DNA of 64,000 nt, taken from the NCBI RefSeq assembly GCF_040049215.1, contig NZ_JBDZDN010000002.1, positions 744,001 through 808,000 of the forward strand. Direction: 5' to 3'. This document shows, piece after piece, positions 51,233-61,312 of this stretch. How positions within the stretch are numbered: the stretch's first letter is position 1; the number at the start of each line of letters is the position of its first letter. Position numbers and translations under genes: made by a program. This stretch comes from Mesorhizobium_K sp040049215. Its GTDB lineage: Bacteria > Pseudomonadota > Alphaproteobacteria > Rhizobiales > Rhizobiaceae. A model generated the notes under the pieces. It saw only the letters and a list, made by a program, of their open reading frames with translations. It had not been told where the DNA came from and ran no database searches.

Positions 51233-54200
51233 ATGCACGCGCGTAGGCTTTCGGTTGTTTCGGTTCTGACGTTCCTTTTGTTCGCTTTCGTCAATGCCGC
51301 CTGGGCCGTCGAGGCCCGCCAGGTCGTCACTTCGGACAATTCCGACTATTTCGGCTTCGATCTGAGGTCCGAGCAGAACGTTACGCTCGACCAGTGCAAG
51401 ACGTCCTGCCTTGGCGACGGCCAGTGCCGCGCGTTCACCTACAACACCAAGGCGAAATGGTGCTTCCTGAAGTCCGATTTCGCGACCATCAAGCCATTCA
51501 GCGGCGCGGTCGCGGGCAAGGTCGTTCCGATCAGCGGCGACCCTGACATCGGCGCACCGCCCGCTCTCACCTACTTCCCAGCCTGGATGGTCGACGAAGC
51601 CGCCAGCATGCGGACCCGGTTGACCAACGGGTCCGTCGCGGTCGGCGAGCAGGGCCTCGCGGCTCTGGCCGCCGCCGGCGATGCTGCGCTGCTTACCGGC
51701 GACCCGCGCACGGCCGTCCAGCGCTTTACCACCGCTGTCGCGACCGACCCCAATGACGGGACGCTGTGGCTGAAGCTCGCGCGCGCCGTCCTTGCAGTCC
51801 AAGCCATCAACAGCCAGGAAACGGCGTCTCTGCAGAGCGACGCCACGTCGGCCGCCTATAACGCCTATCTCCTGCTGCGCACCGCCGCGACACGCGCCGA
51901 TGTGCTGGCCACCATCGCGGTAGGGCTCGATCGACGCGAGTTGTTCCGGCCCTCGCTGCAGGCCTACGAGGCCAGCCTCGCCTTGGACAATTCGGCCTCG
52001 GTCCGAGCCGAATACGAGGACCTCAAGGCCCGCAAGGGTTTCCGCGTGGTCGAGCACAAGGTCGAGGCCGACAGCGCCTCGCCGCGGGTTTGCGCCCAGT
52101 TCTCCGAGGACCTCGTCAAGGCCGGCGTCGACTATGCCCCCTTCGTGACGGTCGAAGAGACGGCGCCCAGGAGCGTCGAGGCCGAAGGTCGCCAGATTTG
52201 CGTCGAGGGACTTGAGCACGGACATAACTACCGCATAGCCTTCCGCCCCGGCCTGCCGGCGGCGATCGGCGAGGTGCTCGAAGGCCCGGTCGTGCTGTCG
52301 ATCTACATCCAGGATCGCGCCCCGACCGCCCGCTTCACCGGCGACAGCTTCGTGCTGCCCTCCACCGCCCGGCGCGGCATCCCGGTCGTTACCGTCAACA
52401 TGGATGTCGCCGACATGAAGCTCTTCCGCGTCGGCGACCGCTCGCTGGCGCAGCTCCTTTCCGGCTACCAGTTTCTCCGCCAGCTCGACAGCTACGATCT
52501 CGACAGCGTCTCGACCCAGCTCGGAGCCCCGGTCTGGGAGGGCGAACTGGTCATCGCCAACGAGCTGAACAAGGAAGTGACGACCAGCTTCCCGGTTGAC
52601 GAGGCGCTGCCCAACCGCAAGCCCGGCGTCTATGTGCTGACCGCGCAGCCCAAGGACGACCGCACCGATTCCTGGATTTCGCGCGCCACCCAGTGGTTCG
52701 TCGTTTCCGACATCGGCCTGTCCACTTATACCGGCCAGGACGGCCTCAACGTCTTTGCCCGTTCGCTCGGGACCGCGAAGTCCCTCGCCAATGTCGATTT
52801 GACTCTGCTTGCCCGCAACAACGAGATTCTCGGCACCGCCACGACCGACGCCGAGGGCCGCGCCACCTTCAACCCCGGCCTCAACCGCGGCGAAGGCGGC
52901 ATGGCGCCTGCCGTGCTGATGGCCTCCAGCGGCGACCAGGATTTCGTCTTCCTCGACATGACCAAGGCCGGCTTCGACCTGTCCGACCGCGGCGTGGCGG
53001 GCCGCGAAGCGCCCGGAGCGCTCGACGTCTACGCCTGGACCGAGCGCGGCATCTACCGCGCCGGCGAGACCGTGCATGCCGCGGCCCTCGCGCGCGACAG
53101 CGCTGCCGATGCGGTCGAGAACCTGCCGCTCACCTTCATCTTCACGCGACCCGACGGCGTCGAGGACCGCCGCATCGTGTCGGACGGCGCGTCGGCCGGC
53201 GGCCATGCCGTCGATCTCGGCCTGTCGTCCGCCGCCATGCGCGGCACCTGGACGCTGGCTATCCACACCGATCCGAAGGAGCCGCCGGTCGCCTCCCAGG
53301 CTTTCCTGGTCGAGGATTTCGTGCCCGACCGCATCGAGTTCGACATGACCTCCGACAAGCCGGAGATCGCCGCCGGCGAGACCGCTGATATCACCGTCGA
53401 CGGCCGTTTCCTTTACGGCGCGCCGGCTGCCGGCCTCGCGCTGGAGGGTGAGCTTGCGCTGTCCACGAAACGCGAGTGGGACAGCTTCAAGGGCTATTGG
53501 TTCGGGCTCGCCGACGAGCAGGACGTCCAGGCCAACCGGGTACCGCTTCCCGCGCTGCCGGTCATCGGCGACGACGGCAAGGCGACTTTCCCGGTCGCCA
53601 TCGAGCAGCTGCCCTCGACCACGCGGCTGATCGACGCCACCTTGACCGTGCGCATGCGCGAAGCCGGCGGCCGCGCCGTCGAGCGATCGCTCGACATCGC
53701 GGTGCGCCCGACCGCCGATATGATCGGCATCCGGCCCGATTTCGCCGGCAACGAGGTTCCGCAGGGCGGCACGGCTAAATTCTCGATCATCGCATCAGAT
53801 GCCTCCGGCAAGCGCAAGGCGATATCAGGCGCGCTGTGGAAGCTCGTCAAGCTTGAGCGGAACTACCAGTGGTACCGCTCCGGCAACTACTGGAACTACG
53901 AGCCGGTGACCACCACCGAGGCGGTTGCGTCAGGCACGGTCGATATCAGCGCCGACAGCGAAATTTCCATCTCGCAGGCGGTCGACTGGGGCCGCTACCG
54001 GCTGGAGATCGAGACGCCCGAACCGGGTGGCCCGGCTACCAGCTACGAGTTCGACGCCGGCTGGTACGTCACAGCCAGCTCTACCGAGACGCCTGACGGC
54101 CTGGAGATCGCTCTCGACAAGGATACCTACGCGCCCGGCGAAGTGGCCAGGCTGAAGATTTCGCCGCGCTTCGGCGGCGAATTGCTGATCGCCGTCGGCG

Positions 54201-56713
54201 CCGAGAAGCTGATCGCCACCGTCTCCGCGACGGTGCCCGAGGGCGGCGCCACGATCGATATCCCCGTCGGCGCGGACTGGGGCGCCGGCGCCTATGTCAC
54301 CGCCACGCTCTACCGGCCGGGCGAGGCGCCCGGAACCGATAGCCAATCGCGCATGCCCGCCCGCGCCATCGGCGTGAAGTGGCTGAAGGTCGACCCCGGC
54401 CAGCGCGAGCTCACCGTCGCCACAGCCGCGCCGGAAAAGTCGACGCCGCGTTCGACCCTCTCGATCCCGGTCGCGGTGACGGGGGCGGCGCCCGGCAGCG
54501 ACGCCTACGTGATGGTCGCGGCCGTCGATGTCGGCATCCTCAACCTGACGAAATACCAGGCGCCCGATCCGGAAGCGTGGTTCTTCGGCCAGCGCCGGAT
54601 GGGCATCGAACTGCGCGACCTTTACGGCCGCCTGATCGACGGCTCGCTGGGCGTGGCCGGCCGCATCCGCACGGGCGGCGATGGCGCGGCCTTGTCCGCC
54701 GAAGGCAGTCCGCCGGTCGAGAAGCTCGTCGCTTTCTTCTCCGGAGCCGTTCGCCTCGACAATGACGGCAAGGCCACGGTGGAATTCGACATTCCGCAGT
54801 TCAACGGAACCGTGCGCATCATGACAGTCGCCTGGACGAAACAGGCCGTAGGACACGCGGTCCAGGACGTCATCGTGCGCGATCCGGTCGTCATCACCGC
54901 CGGCCTGCCGCGGTTCCTGGCGTCGGGCGACCAGGCGGTCATGCGGCTCGATATCGCCAACACGGACGGTCCCGACGGCGACTATGCGCTCGCCATCGAG
55001 ACGTCAGGCGACATCTCTACCGGGGCGCTGCCCGACATGGTGACGCTCACCGGCGGCCAACGCATCACCATGACCGTGCCGCTGATTGCCGAAACAGCAG
55101 GCGATGGCGGCGTCATGATCCGGCTCACCCACCCGGACGGCCTCGCCGTCGAGCAGGCGCTTGCCTTGCCGGTGCGCCCCGCGGCGACGCCGGTCACCAC
55201 CCGCATGGTCGTCGACCTCGGCCCGAACGGCTCGTCGCTGCGCGTCGACCGCGAGCTTCTCGCCGCTAGTTTGCTCGAAGGCGCGACGGTAAGCGTCGGC
55301 GTATCCCAGGCCGCTGCCTTCGACGTGCCCTCGATGCTGATGACGCTCGACCGCTACCCCTACGGCTGCGCGGAGCAGACGACCAGCCGCGCGCTGCCGC
55401 TGCTCTATGTCAGCGAACTTGCGGCAGGCGCCGGCATGAAGGACGAACCGGAGCTGAAGCAGCGCATCCAGGACGCCATCTGGCGCGTGCTCAACTACCA
55501 GTCCTCGTCGGGCAGTTTCGGCCTCTGGGGACCGGGCTCGGGCGACCTCTGGCTCGACGCCTATGTCTCCGACTTCCTGACCCGCGCCCGCGAGAAGGGT
55601 TATGACGTGCCTTCACAGGCGATGAGCCAGGCGCTTTCCAACCTGCAGAACTCGCTCGCCTACGACATCGACCTCGAGGACCGCGGCTCCGAGATCGCCT
55701 ATGCCCTCTACGTGCTTGCCCGCAACAAGCGGGCTTCCGTCGGCGATTTGCGCTATTATTCCGATACGCAGATCGAAGCCTTCTCGAGCCCGTTGGCGGT
55801 GGCGCAGCTCGGCGCGAGTTTGGCGCTCTACGGCGATGCGCAGCGTTCGGAGGCGGCCTTCACGGCGGCGCTCCAGCTGGCAAAGAACACGCCCGACTAC
55901 GACTGGTATCGCTCCGACTACGGCTCAAAGCTTCGCGACGGAGCGGCCATGCTGGCCCTCGCCGCCGAAAGCCGGCCGATGCCGTCGGTCGTGCCGGAGC
56001 TCATCCGCATCGTCTCGGCCGAACGCGCCGCGACGCGCTGGACGAGCACGCAGGACGAGGCCTGGATGCTGCTTGCGGCGCGCGCGCTGCAGGCCGGGAA
56101 CGCCGCGCTCCAGCTTACCGTCGACGGACAGCCCTATACCGGCGCGTTCTCCAGGACGGTGACGGGCGAGGAGCTCCTCGCCCAGCCGATCGTCGTCGGC
56201 AACGCCGGAACGGCCCCGATCCAGGCCGTGGTCACGACGGTCGCGGCACCTGCCCAGCCGCTGCCCGCCGGCGGCGACGGCTTCACCATCTCGCGTGCCT
56301 ACTACCGGCTGGACGGCAGCGAGGCGAATGTCACCGAGGTGACGCAGAACGAGCGTTTCGTCGTCGTCCTGCAAGTCACGGAGCAGAACAGCTGGGCTTC
56401 GCGCGTGCTGGTCAACGACCTGTTGCCGGCAGGTTTCGAGATCGACAATCCACGCCTGGTTTCCAGCGCGGACCTGGCGAATTTCGGCTGGCTGCAGCGC
56501 ACCGACGCGGCGCATCTGGAGTTCCGCAACGACCGCTTCATCGCGGCCTTCGACCGCGAGGACGGCTCCGACCGAAACATCACGCTCGCCTATGTGGTGC
56601 GTGCGGTGACGCCGGGCATCTTCGTGCATCCGGCCGCCGGCGTCGAGGACATGTACCGGCCGCAATATTCGGCCCGCACCTCGACCGGCATGATGGAGGT
56701 CAAGGCGCCGTGA
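51233..56713 (+). CDS. Alpha-2-macroglobulin family protein with N-terminal PAN domain
   Basis: 1826 aa. Signal peptide (residues about 7-25, AWA-VEA) without a lipobox, so soluble periplasmic rather than a lipoprotein like E. coli YfhM. A PAN/apple-like domain follows (about 30-100; LDQCKTSCLGDGQCRAFTYN), then a TPR-like helical stretch (about 130-260), MG domains, and the thioester site GCAEQ (Cys1379-Gln1382) in YPYGCAEQTTSRALP. It traps proteases that threaten the envelope. Immediately upstream of pbpC, the conserved pairing. GGGGGAG precedes the ATG. Confidence 0.93.
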   Translation: MHARRLSVVSVLTFLLFAFVNAAWAVEARQVVTSDNSDYFGFDLRSEQNVTLDQCKTSCLGDGQCRAFTYNTKAKWCFLKSDFATIKPFSGAVAGKVVPISGDPDIGAPPALTYFPAWMVDEAASMRTRLTNGSVAVGEQGLAALAAAGDAALLTGDPRTAVQRFTTAVATDPNDGTLWLKLARAVLAVQAINSQETASLQSDATSAAYNAYLLLRTAATRADVLATIAVGLDRRELFRPSLQAYEASLALDNSASVRAEYEDLKARKGFRVVEHKVEADSASPRVCAQFSEDLVKAGVDYAPFVTVEETAPRSVEAEGRQICVEGLEHGHNYRIAFRPGLPAAIGEVLEGPVVLSIYIQDRAPTARFTGDSFVLPSTARRGIPVVTVNMDVADMKLFRVGDRSLAQLLSGYQFLRQLDSYDLDSVSTQLGAPVWEGELVIANELNKEVTTSFPVDEALPNRKPGVYVLTAQPKDDRTDSWISRATQWFVVSDIGLSTYTGQDGLNVFARSLGTAKSLANVDLTLLARNNEILGTATTDAEGRATFNPGLNRGEGGMAPAVLMASSGDQDFVFLDMTKAGFDLSDRGVAGREAPGALDVYAWTERGIYRAGETVHAAALARDSAADAVENLPLTFIFTRPDGVEDRRIVSDGASAGGHAVDLGLSSAAMRGTWTLAIHTDPKEPPVASQAFLVEDFVPDRIEFDMTSDKPEIAAGETADITVDGRFLYGAPAAGLALEGELALSTKREWDSFKGYWFGLADEQDVQANRVPLPALPVIGDDGKATFPVAIEQLPSTTRLIDATLTVRMREAGGRAVERSLDIAVRPTADMIGIRPDFAGNEVPQGGTAKFSIIASDASGKRKAISGALWKLVKLERNYQWYRSGNYWNYEPVTTTEAVASGTVDISADSEISISQAVDWGRYRLEIETPEPGGPATSYEFDAGWYVTASSTETPDGLEIALDKDTYAPGEVARLKISPRFGGELLIAVGAEKLIATVSATVPEGGATIDIPVGADWGAGAYVTATLYRPGEAPGTDSQSRMPARAIGVKWLKVDPGQRELTVATAAPEKSTPRSTLSIPVAVTGAAPGSDAYVMVAAVDVGILNLTKYQAPDPEAWFFGQRRMGIELRDLYGRLIDGSLGVAGRIRTGGDGAALSAEGSPPVEKLVAFFSGAVRLDNDGKATVEFDIPQFNGTVRIMTVAWTKQAVGHAVQDVIVRDPVVITAGLPRFLASGDQAVMRLDIANTDGPDGDYALAIETSGDISTGALPDMVTLTGGQRITMTVPLIAETAGDGGVMIRLTHPDGLAVEQALALPVRPAATPVTTRMVVDLGPNGSSLRVDRELLAASLLEGATVSVGVSQAAAFDVPSMLMTLDRYPYGCAEQTTSRALPLLYVSELAAGAGMKDEPELKQRIQDAIWRVLNYQSSSGSFGLWGPGSGDLWLDAYVSDFLTRAREKGYDVPSQAMSQALSNLQNSLAYDIDLEDRGSEIAYALYVLARNKRASVGDLRYYSDTQIEAFSSPLAVAQLGASLALYGDAQRSEAAFTAALQLAKNTPDYDWYRSDYGSKLRDGAAMLALAAESRPMPSVVPELIRIVSAERAATRWTSTQDEAWMLLAARALQAGNAALQLTVDGQPYTGAFSRTVTGEELLAQPIVVGNAGTAPIQAVVTTVAAPAQPLPAGGDGFTISRAYYRLDGSEANVTEVTQNERFVVVLQVTEQNSWASRVLVNDLLPAGFEIDNPRLVSSADLANFGWLQRTDAAHLEFRNDRFIAAFDREDGSDRNITLAYVVRAVTPGIFVHPAAGVEDMYRPQYSARTSTGMMEVKAP

Positions 56714-56725
56714 CCGAGGCAATCT

Positions 56726-56774
56726 ACCTTCTCCCCGTTTGCGGGGAGAAGGTGCCGGCAGGCGGATGAGGGGC
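56726..56774. repeat. Palindromic repeat between the macroglobulin gene and pbpC
   Basis: Perfect 12-bp stem ACCTTCTCCCCG (56726-56737)/CGGGGAGAAGGT (56742-56753), then GCCGGCAGGCGGATGAGGGGC. The tail GAGGGG (56768-56773) is 7 nt before the pbpC ATG and is the best Shine-Dalgarno candidate there, so the repeat may supply the ribosome-binding site. Confidence 0.7.
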
Positions 56775-56780
56775 AGCGCC

Positions 56781-58883
56781 ATGCGGCTCGACAAATGGCT
56801 CCGCCGCGGCGCGATCACCGCCGCCTCGCTTGTGTCCGTGGCCGGCTTGACCTGGGCTGCCTTCGAAGCCGCCGACCGCGCTTTCCCGGCGCCGTTGCCC
56901 GAAAAGCTCGCCGTCTCGACCGAGGTCACCGACCGCGACGGGCAGCTCTTGCGCGCTTATGCTACCCCCGACGGCCGTTGGCGTCTCGCCACCACGCTGG
57001 ACCAGGTCGATCCGCAATTCGTCGCGATGCTGGTCGCCTACGAGGACAAGCGTTTTTATGACCATGCCGGCGTCGACTACATCGCGCTCGCCCGCGCGTT
57101 CACGCAGTTCGCCGGCAACGGCCGCATCGTGTCGGGCGGTTCGACCCTGTCGATGCAACTCGCCCGCCTGATCGAGCCGCGCGAAAGCCGCAGCTTCGGC
57201 AGGAAGATCCGGCAGATTTTCCGCGCCATCCAGATCGAACGGCGGCTGTCCAAGGCCGAAATCCTCGAACGCTATCTCACGCTGGCGCCCTATGGCGGCA
57301 ATCTGGAGGGTGTGCGCGCTGCCTCGCTCGCCTGGTTCGGCAAGGAGCCGAAGCGGCTCGGCGTCTCGGAATCCGCGCTGCTGGTCGCACTGCCCCAACT
57401 GCCCGAGCGCCGCCGGCCCGACCGCAATCCCGCAGGCGCGAGAAACGCGCGCGACCGCGTGCTTGCCCGCATGGTCACCGCCGGCCGCCTTGGCGAGATG
57501 GAGGCCGCGCGGGCGGCGCTCGACGAGGTCACCGGCGTTCGCCGGGCGCTGCCTGCGCTCGCCGCCCATGCCGCCGACGCCGCGCTTCGCAGCCGCCCGG
57601 CGGAATCCAGGCATCAGCTCACGATCAGAAAGAGCGTGCAGGAAGGGCTGGAAGCCGTAGCCCTCGAAGCCGCGCGCAAGCTCGGCCCGCGCATCTCGGT
57701 GGCCATGGTGCTCGCCGACGCCATGACCGGCGAAATCCTCGGCGAGGTCGGCTCGGCGAATTATTTCGACCCCAGCCGCTCTGGCTGGATCGACATGACC
57801 CGCACGCTGCGCTCGCCCGGCTCGACGCTGAAACCGTTCATCTATGGTCTCGCGATGGAGGAAGGCCTTGTCGCGCAGGAAACGCTGATCGAGGACCGCC
57901 CGGCCGACTTCGCCGGCTACCGGCCGAAGAATTTCGACATGACCTATCAGGGCGACGTCAGCGTTCGCCAGGCGCTGCAGCTTTCGCTCAACGTGCCGGC
58001 AATCCGGCTGCTCGACGCCGTCGGTCCGCAGCGGCTGGTATCGCGCTTCCGCCAGGCCGGTGTCACGCCGACGCTGCCCGTCGGCGAAGCGCCAGGCCTC
58101 GCCATCGGCCTCGGCGGCATCGGACTGTCGCTGCGCGACCTCGTCCAGCTCTATACGGGCCTGTCGAACGGCGGCAAGGCGAAGGTCCTGCGCGACGGCT
58201 CGGAAGCCGCCGCGCCCGCGCCGCTCGCCAACGGCATGGTCCTCGAGGCCCAGGCTGCCTGGCAAGTCACCGATATACTGGCCGGGGTCCGGCCGCCGGT
58301 TGGCGCAGCGCCCCGCGGCATTGCCTACAAGACCGGCACTTCCTACGGCAACCGTGACGCCTGGTCGGTAGGCTATGACGGCCGCCATGTGCTCGGCGTC
58401 TGGGTCGGCCGTGCCGATTCCGGCTCGGTGCCCGGCATTTCCGGTTACGAATCCGCCGCGCCCGTCCTCTTCGAAGGGTTTGTGCGCTCCGGGCTCGCAG
58501 CAACGCCCCTTCGCCGGCCCCCTTCTGGCGCCTTCCGTTCCGCCCACGGCGACCTGCCGGTGACGCTGGAGCGTTTCGTCTCCGCACAGGCGGGCGAACT
58601 TGCGCCAGCACCCCGCGCCATCGCCGAGCCCGCCCCGCGCATTGTCTTCCCGCCCGACGGAGCACGCGTCGAGCTCGGCGCTGCCACAGCGGATGCGATC
58701 CCGCTGGTGCTCAAGCTGCAGGGCGGACGCGCGCCGTTCCGCTGGCTCGCCAACGGCAAGCCGCTGGTCGAGATCGAGCGACGGCGCGAGGCGATCTGGC
58801 AGCCCGACGGCGCCGGCTATTCCACGCTCACCGTCATCGACGCCGCCGGCCGCGCCGCTAGCGTGAAGGTGTTCGTGGAGTAA
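56781..58883 (+). CDS. pbpC: Penicillin-binding protein 1C
   Basis: 700 aa from ATG 56781, chosen for GAGGGG at 7 nt and because upstream codons lie in repeat DNA; ATG 56766 is possible. One N-terminal helix, glycosyltransferase (GT51) domain about 40-230 (YEDKRFYDHAGVD, GGSTLSMQLARLIEP), transpeptidase domain about 290-560 with catalytic Ser in PGSTLKPF, SLN in LQLSLNVPA and KTGT in AYKTGTSYG. C-terminal PBP1C-specific domain about 600-700. Inner membrane, periplasmic activity. Partner of the macroglobulin. Confidence 0.93.
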   Translation: MRLDKWLRRGAITAASLVSVAGLTWAAFEAADRAFPAPLPEKLAVSTEVTDRDGQLLRAYATPDGRWRLATTLDQVDPQFVAMLVAYEDKRFYDHAGVDYIALARAFTQFAGNGRIVSGGSTLSMQLARLIEPRESRSFGRKIRQIFRAIQIERRLSKAEILERYLTLAPYGGNLEGVRAASLAWFGKEPKRLGVSESALLVALPQLPERRRPDRNPAGARNARDRVLARMVTAGRLGEMEAARAALDEVTGVRRALPALAAHAADAALRSRPAESRHQLTIRKSVQEGLEAVALEAARKLGPRISVAMVLADAMTGEILGEVGSANYFDPSRSGWIDMTRTLRSPGSTLKPFIYGLAMEEGLVAQETLIEDRPADFAGYRPKNFDMTYQGDVSVRQALQLSLNVPAIRLLDAVGPQRLVSRFRQAGVTPTLPVGEAPGLAIGLGGIGLSLRDLVQLYTGLSNGGKAKVLRDGSEAAAPAPLANGMVLEAQAAWQVTDILAGVRPPVGAAPRGIAYKTGTSYGNRDAWSVGYDGRHVLGVWVGRADSGSVPGISGYESAAPVLFEGFVRSGLAATPLRRPPSGAFRSAHGDLPVTLERFVSAQAGELAPAPRAIAEPAPRIVFPPDGARVELGAATADAIPLVLKLQGGRAPFRWLANGKPLVEIERRREAIWQPDGAGYSTLTVIDAAGRAASVKVFVE

Positions 58884-59011
58884 GGTTTTTTTGTCGGCCG
58901 GAGCCGTAACTCGGCCATCACCGCGTCCTTCGTGAAAATTGGACCCTCGCCGTCTTCCACCATGGACGCTAAGTCTGGTGCAGCGCCGGCGCTTCCGGCC
59001 GGAGCGACTTC

Positions 59012-60442
59012 ATGCCCGTCTCGAAAGCCTTCCGTCCCTCTCTCGCCCATGCCGCCTTGGGCAGCGATTTCTTCGACGAGGTCGAGCCGGCGAGGTTTCC
59101 CGAGCATACCCTCCGCTACCGCAACCAGCGCTGGGCCGAGCGTGTCGGCCTCGGCAGCCTGACCGACGCCGAATGGCTCGACCATTTCGGCCGTTTCGCG
59201 TCCCTCCCCGGCGGCAATCCGATCCCGCTGGCGCTGCGCTACCACGGCCATCAGTTCCGCGTGTACAACCCCGAGCTCGGCGACGGGCGCGGCTTTCTCT
59301 TCGCCCAGATGCATGACCTCGAGGACAGCCGGCTGCTCGACCTCGGCACAAAGGGCAGCGGACGCACGCCATGGTCGCGCACCGCCGACGGCCGGCTCAC
59401 CTTGAAGGGCGGCGTGCGCGAGGTGCTCGCCACCGAGATGCTGGAGGCGCTGGGCGTCGACACATCGAAGACCTTCAGCCTGATCGAGACCGGCGAGGAA
59501 TTGATGCGCGGCGACGAGCCCTCGCCCACCCGATCCTCAGTGCTGGTCCGGCTCAGCCACTCGCATATCCGCATCGGCAGCTTCCAGCGCCTGCTCTACC
59601 TCGACGATCATGACAACATCAGAAAGCTGCTCGACCACTCCATCCGCACCTACATGCCGGAACTCTGGCACGACGACATCGGCGAGCGCGCGCTGCGCTT
59701 CCTCGAAGAGGTCAGCCGCCGCGTGGCGGTCACCGGGGCCGGCTGGATGCTTGCCGGCTTCGTGCACGGCGTGCTCAACACCGACAACATCAACATCACC
59801 GGCGAGAGCTTCGACTACGGCCCCTGGCGCTTCCTGCCAGTTCTGGATCCGGCCTTCACCGCGGCCTATTTCGACCAGACCGGGCTCTACGCCTATGGCC
59901 GCCAGCCCGACACCCTGCTCTGGAACCTGACGCGGCTTGCCGAATGCCTGCTGCCGCTTGCCGAGAAGTCGAAACTCGAGGACGTGCTGCGCGGCTTCGA
60001 ACCGCATTTCCAGCGCGCCTTCAACGCGGCGATGCTGCGCCGCCTCGGCCTCGCGCCTGCCGGCGAGGATGCCGCGACCGCGCTCGTCCGCTCTGTCTGG
60101 AAGTTCCTGATCGACACGAAAATGCCGTTCGAGCAGTTCTTCTTCGACTGGTTTGGCGGTCGGGCGAGCGAGAAGCGCGCTGCGGCTAGCCCGTCAGCCG
60201 AGTTCTACGCCGCCGAGAACTTCGAGCCCGTCTTTGCAACCCTCGCTGCACACAAGACCGATGCCGGCATCCGCCTCGACCACGCTTATTTCTCGCGTGA
60301 AAAGCCATGCACCATGCTGATCGACGAGGTCGAGGCGCTCTGGGAGCCGATCGCCAACAGCGACGACTGGTCGGCCTTCCACGCGAAGCTTGCCGACATA
60401 ACGGAAATGCGCGAGGCATATTCGACTGTGGAGTGGCCCTAG
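59012..60442 (+). CDS. selO: Protein adenylyltransferase SelO (YdiU/UPF0061)
   Basis: 476 aa pseudokinase-fold enzyme that transfers AMP from ATP to protein hydroxyls. Visible motifs: GHQFRVYNPELGDGRGFLF, LKGGVREVLATEMLEALGV, VRLSHSHIRIGSFQ, and the metal-binding GVLNTDNINITGESFDYGP. The C-terminus ends in STVEWP with no terminal Cys or Sec motif as in E. coli SelO, so the usual redox Cys pairing may be absent. GGAGCG precedes the ATG. Single gene. Confidence 0.92.
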   Translation: MPVSKAFRPSLAHAALGSDFFDEVEPARFPEHTLRYRNQRWAERVGLGSLTDAEWLDHFGRFASLPGGNPIPLALRYHGHQFRVYNPELGDGRGFLFAQMHDLEDSRLLDLGTKGSGRTPWSRTADGRLTLKGGVREVLATEMLEALGVDTSKTFSLIETGEELMRGDEPSPTRSSVLVRLSHSHIRIGSFQRLLYLDDHDNIRKLLDHSIRTYMPELWHDDIGERALRFLEEVSRRVAVTGAGWMLAGFVHGVLNTDNINITGESFDYGPWRFLPVLDPAFTAAYFDQTGLYAYGRQPDTLLWNLTRLAECLLPLAEKSKLEDVLRGFEPHFQRAFNAAMLRRLGLAPAGEDAATALVRSVWKFLIDTKMPFEQFFFDWFGGRASEKRAAASPSAEFYAAENFEPVFATLAAHKTDAGIRLDHAYFSREKPCTMLIDEVEALWEPIANSDDWSAFHAKLADITEMREAYSTVEWP

Positions 60443-60551
60443 GCGATTTCAGCGGACCTCCCTAAGAAGCACCGTCAACGCTTGTTTGATTATGGCAACT
60501 GTCCTAACCTTGCCAATTGGGCGGACGGGCAAAAGCGGCCAAGAGTTTGCT

Positions 60552-61274
60552 ATGCGGCATTCATGCAAAGGAATGTTGATAAGCGCACTGTTCTTCCTGA
60601 ACGCTGTATTAAACAGCGCCACTGCCCAGCCAGTTACGGGCAGCACCAACAATATCGGCGTGGAAACCGGGCCGGCGCCACGGTTCCAGATCAGGTTTAT
60701 CGAGTTTTACGTCAAGGACGAGACCGGCATCGACTTCCTTGGGTCCGACGATGTCGTTTTCATCGTCAACGCTGCTCAATATGAATTGAGTGTCAGACGA
60801 TATTCGGTTAACGGCGACGAATGGTACACGTTGGAGACAGGCGAGCAGTGCATCATGCCGGCCATCGATCCCGATAGCTCTCCCAACGATATTTGGTTGT
60901 GTCAGGAGGCTGGCAGTCCAGCGCCGATCACGTTCAATATTTCTGCCTGGGAAAAGACTTTTAACTGGCCCTGGTCCTTTGGTCCCGGTTTTTCGGCGCC
61001 GGAAACGGACAGCGATATCTTGCCGCTCGGCAGCACAGATCGGCTCAAGCACAGACAGACGCGCATCGGCCAGCATCATGTCGATCTGCCGCAAGCGATG
61101 CTGCTCGAAAAAATGCCCCGGGTCGGAGACAAATGGCCGTTCACGATAAGCCTGGTAGCAGGTTGCCTTTCGCCAGGGCCATGCTTTGACGAGGAGCCTT
61201 GGTACGACCTGACTTTAGAAGTTGCGCGCGTCGGCGACGCATCCCAACCGGTGCCTCTCGATCCCAATCATTGA
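60552..61274 (+). CDS. Exported orphan protein, unrecognised
   Basis: 240 aa from ATG 60552 (MRHSCKGMLISALFFLNAV), which gives a clear signal peptide ending NSATA-QP; a longer start at 60486 would bury it. Cysteines in EQCIMPA, WLCQEAG and GCLSPGPCFDEEPWYD. The rest is a mixed beta-like sequence. GC is about 45-55%, below its neighbours. It ends 38 nt from the end of convergent ccmC. No domain recognised. Confidence 0.6.
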   Translation: MRHSCKGMLISALFFLNAVLNSATAQPVTGSTNNIGVETGPAPRFQIRFIEFYVKDETGIDFLGSDDVVFIVNAAQYELSVRRYSVNGDEWYTLETGEQCIMPAIDPDSSPNDIWLCQEAGSPAPITFNISAWEKTFNWPWSFGPGFSAPETDSDILPLGSTDRLKHRQTRIGQHHVDLPQAMLLEKMPRVGDKWPFTISLVAGCLSPGPCFDEEPWYDLTLEVARVGDASQPVPLDPNH

Positions 61275-61312
61275 TCGATAAGAACAGCGTCGGCTTCCCG
61301 CTGTCTGGCGGA

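Noticed and set aside
51065..53266. A minus-strand open frame of 733 codons under the macroglobulin gene
   Set aside because: Antisense to the PAN and MG-domain region, with no recognisable motif and low-complexity Gly/Arg/Val content.
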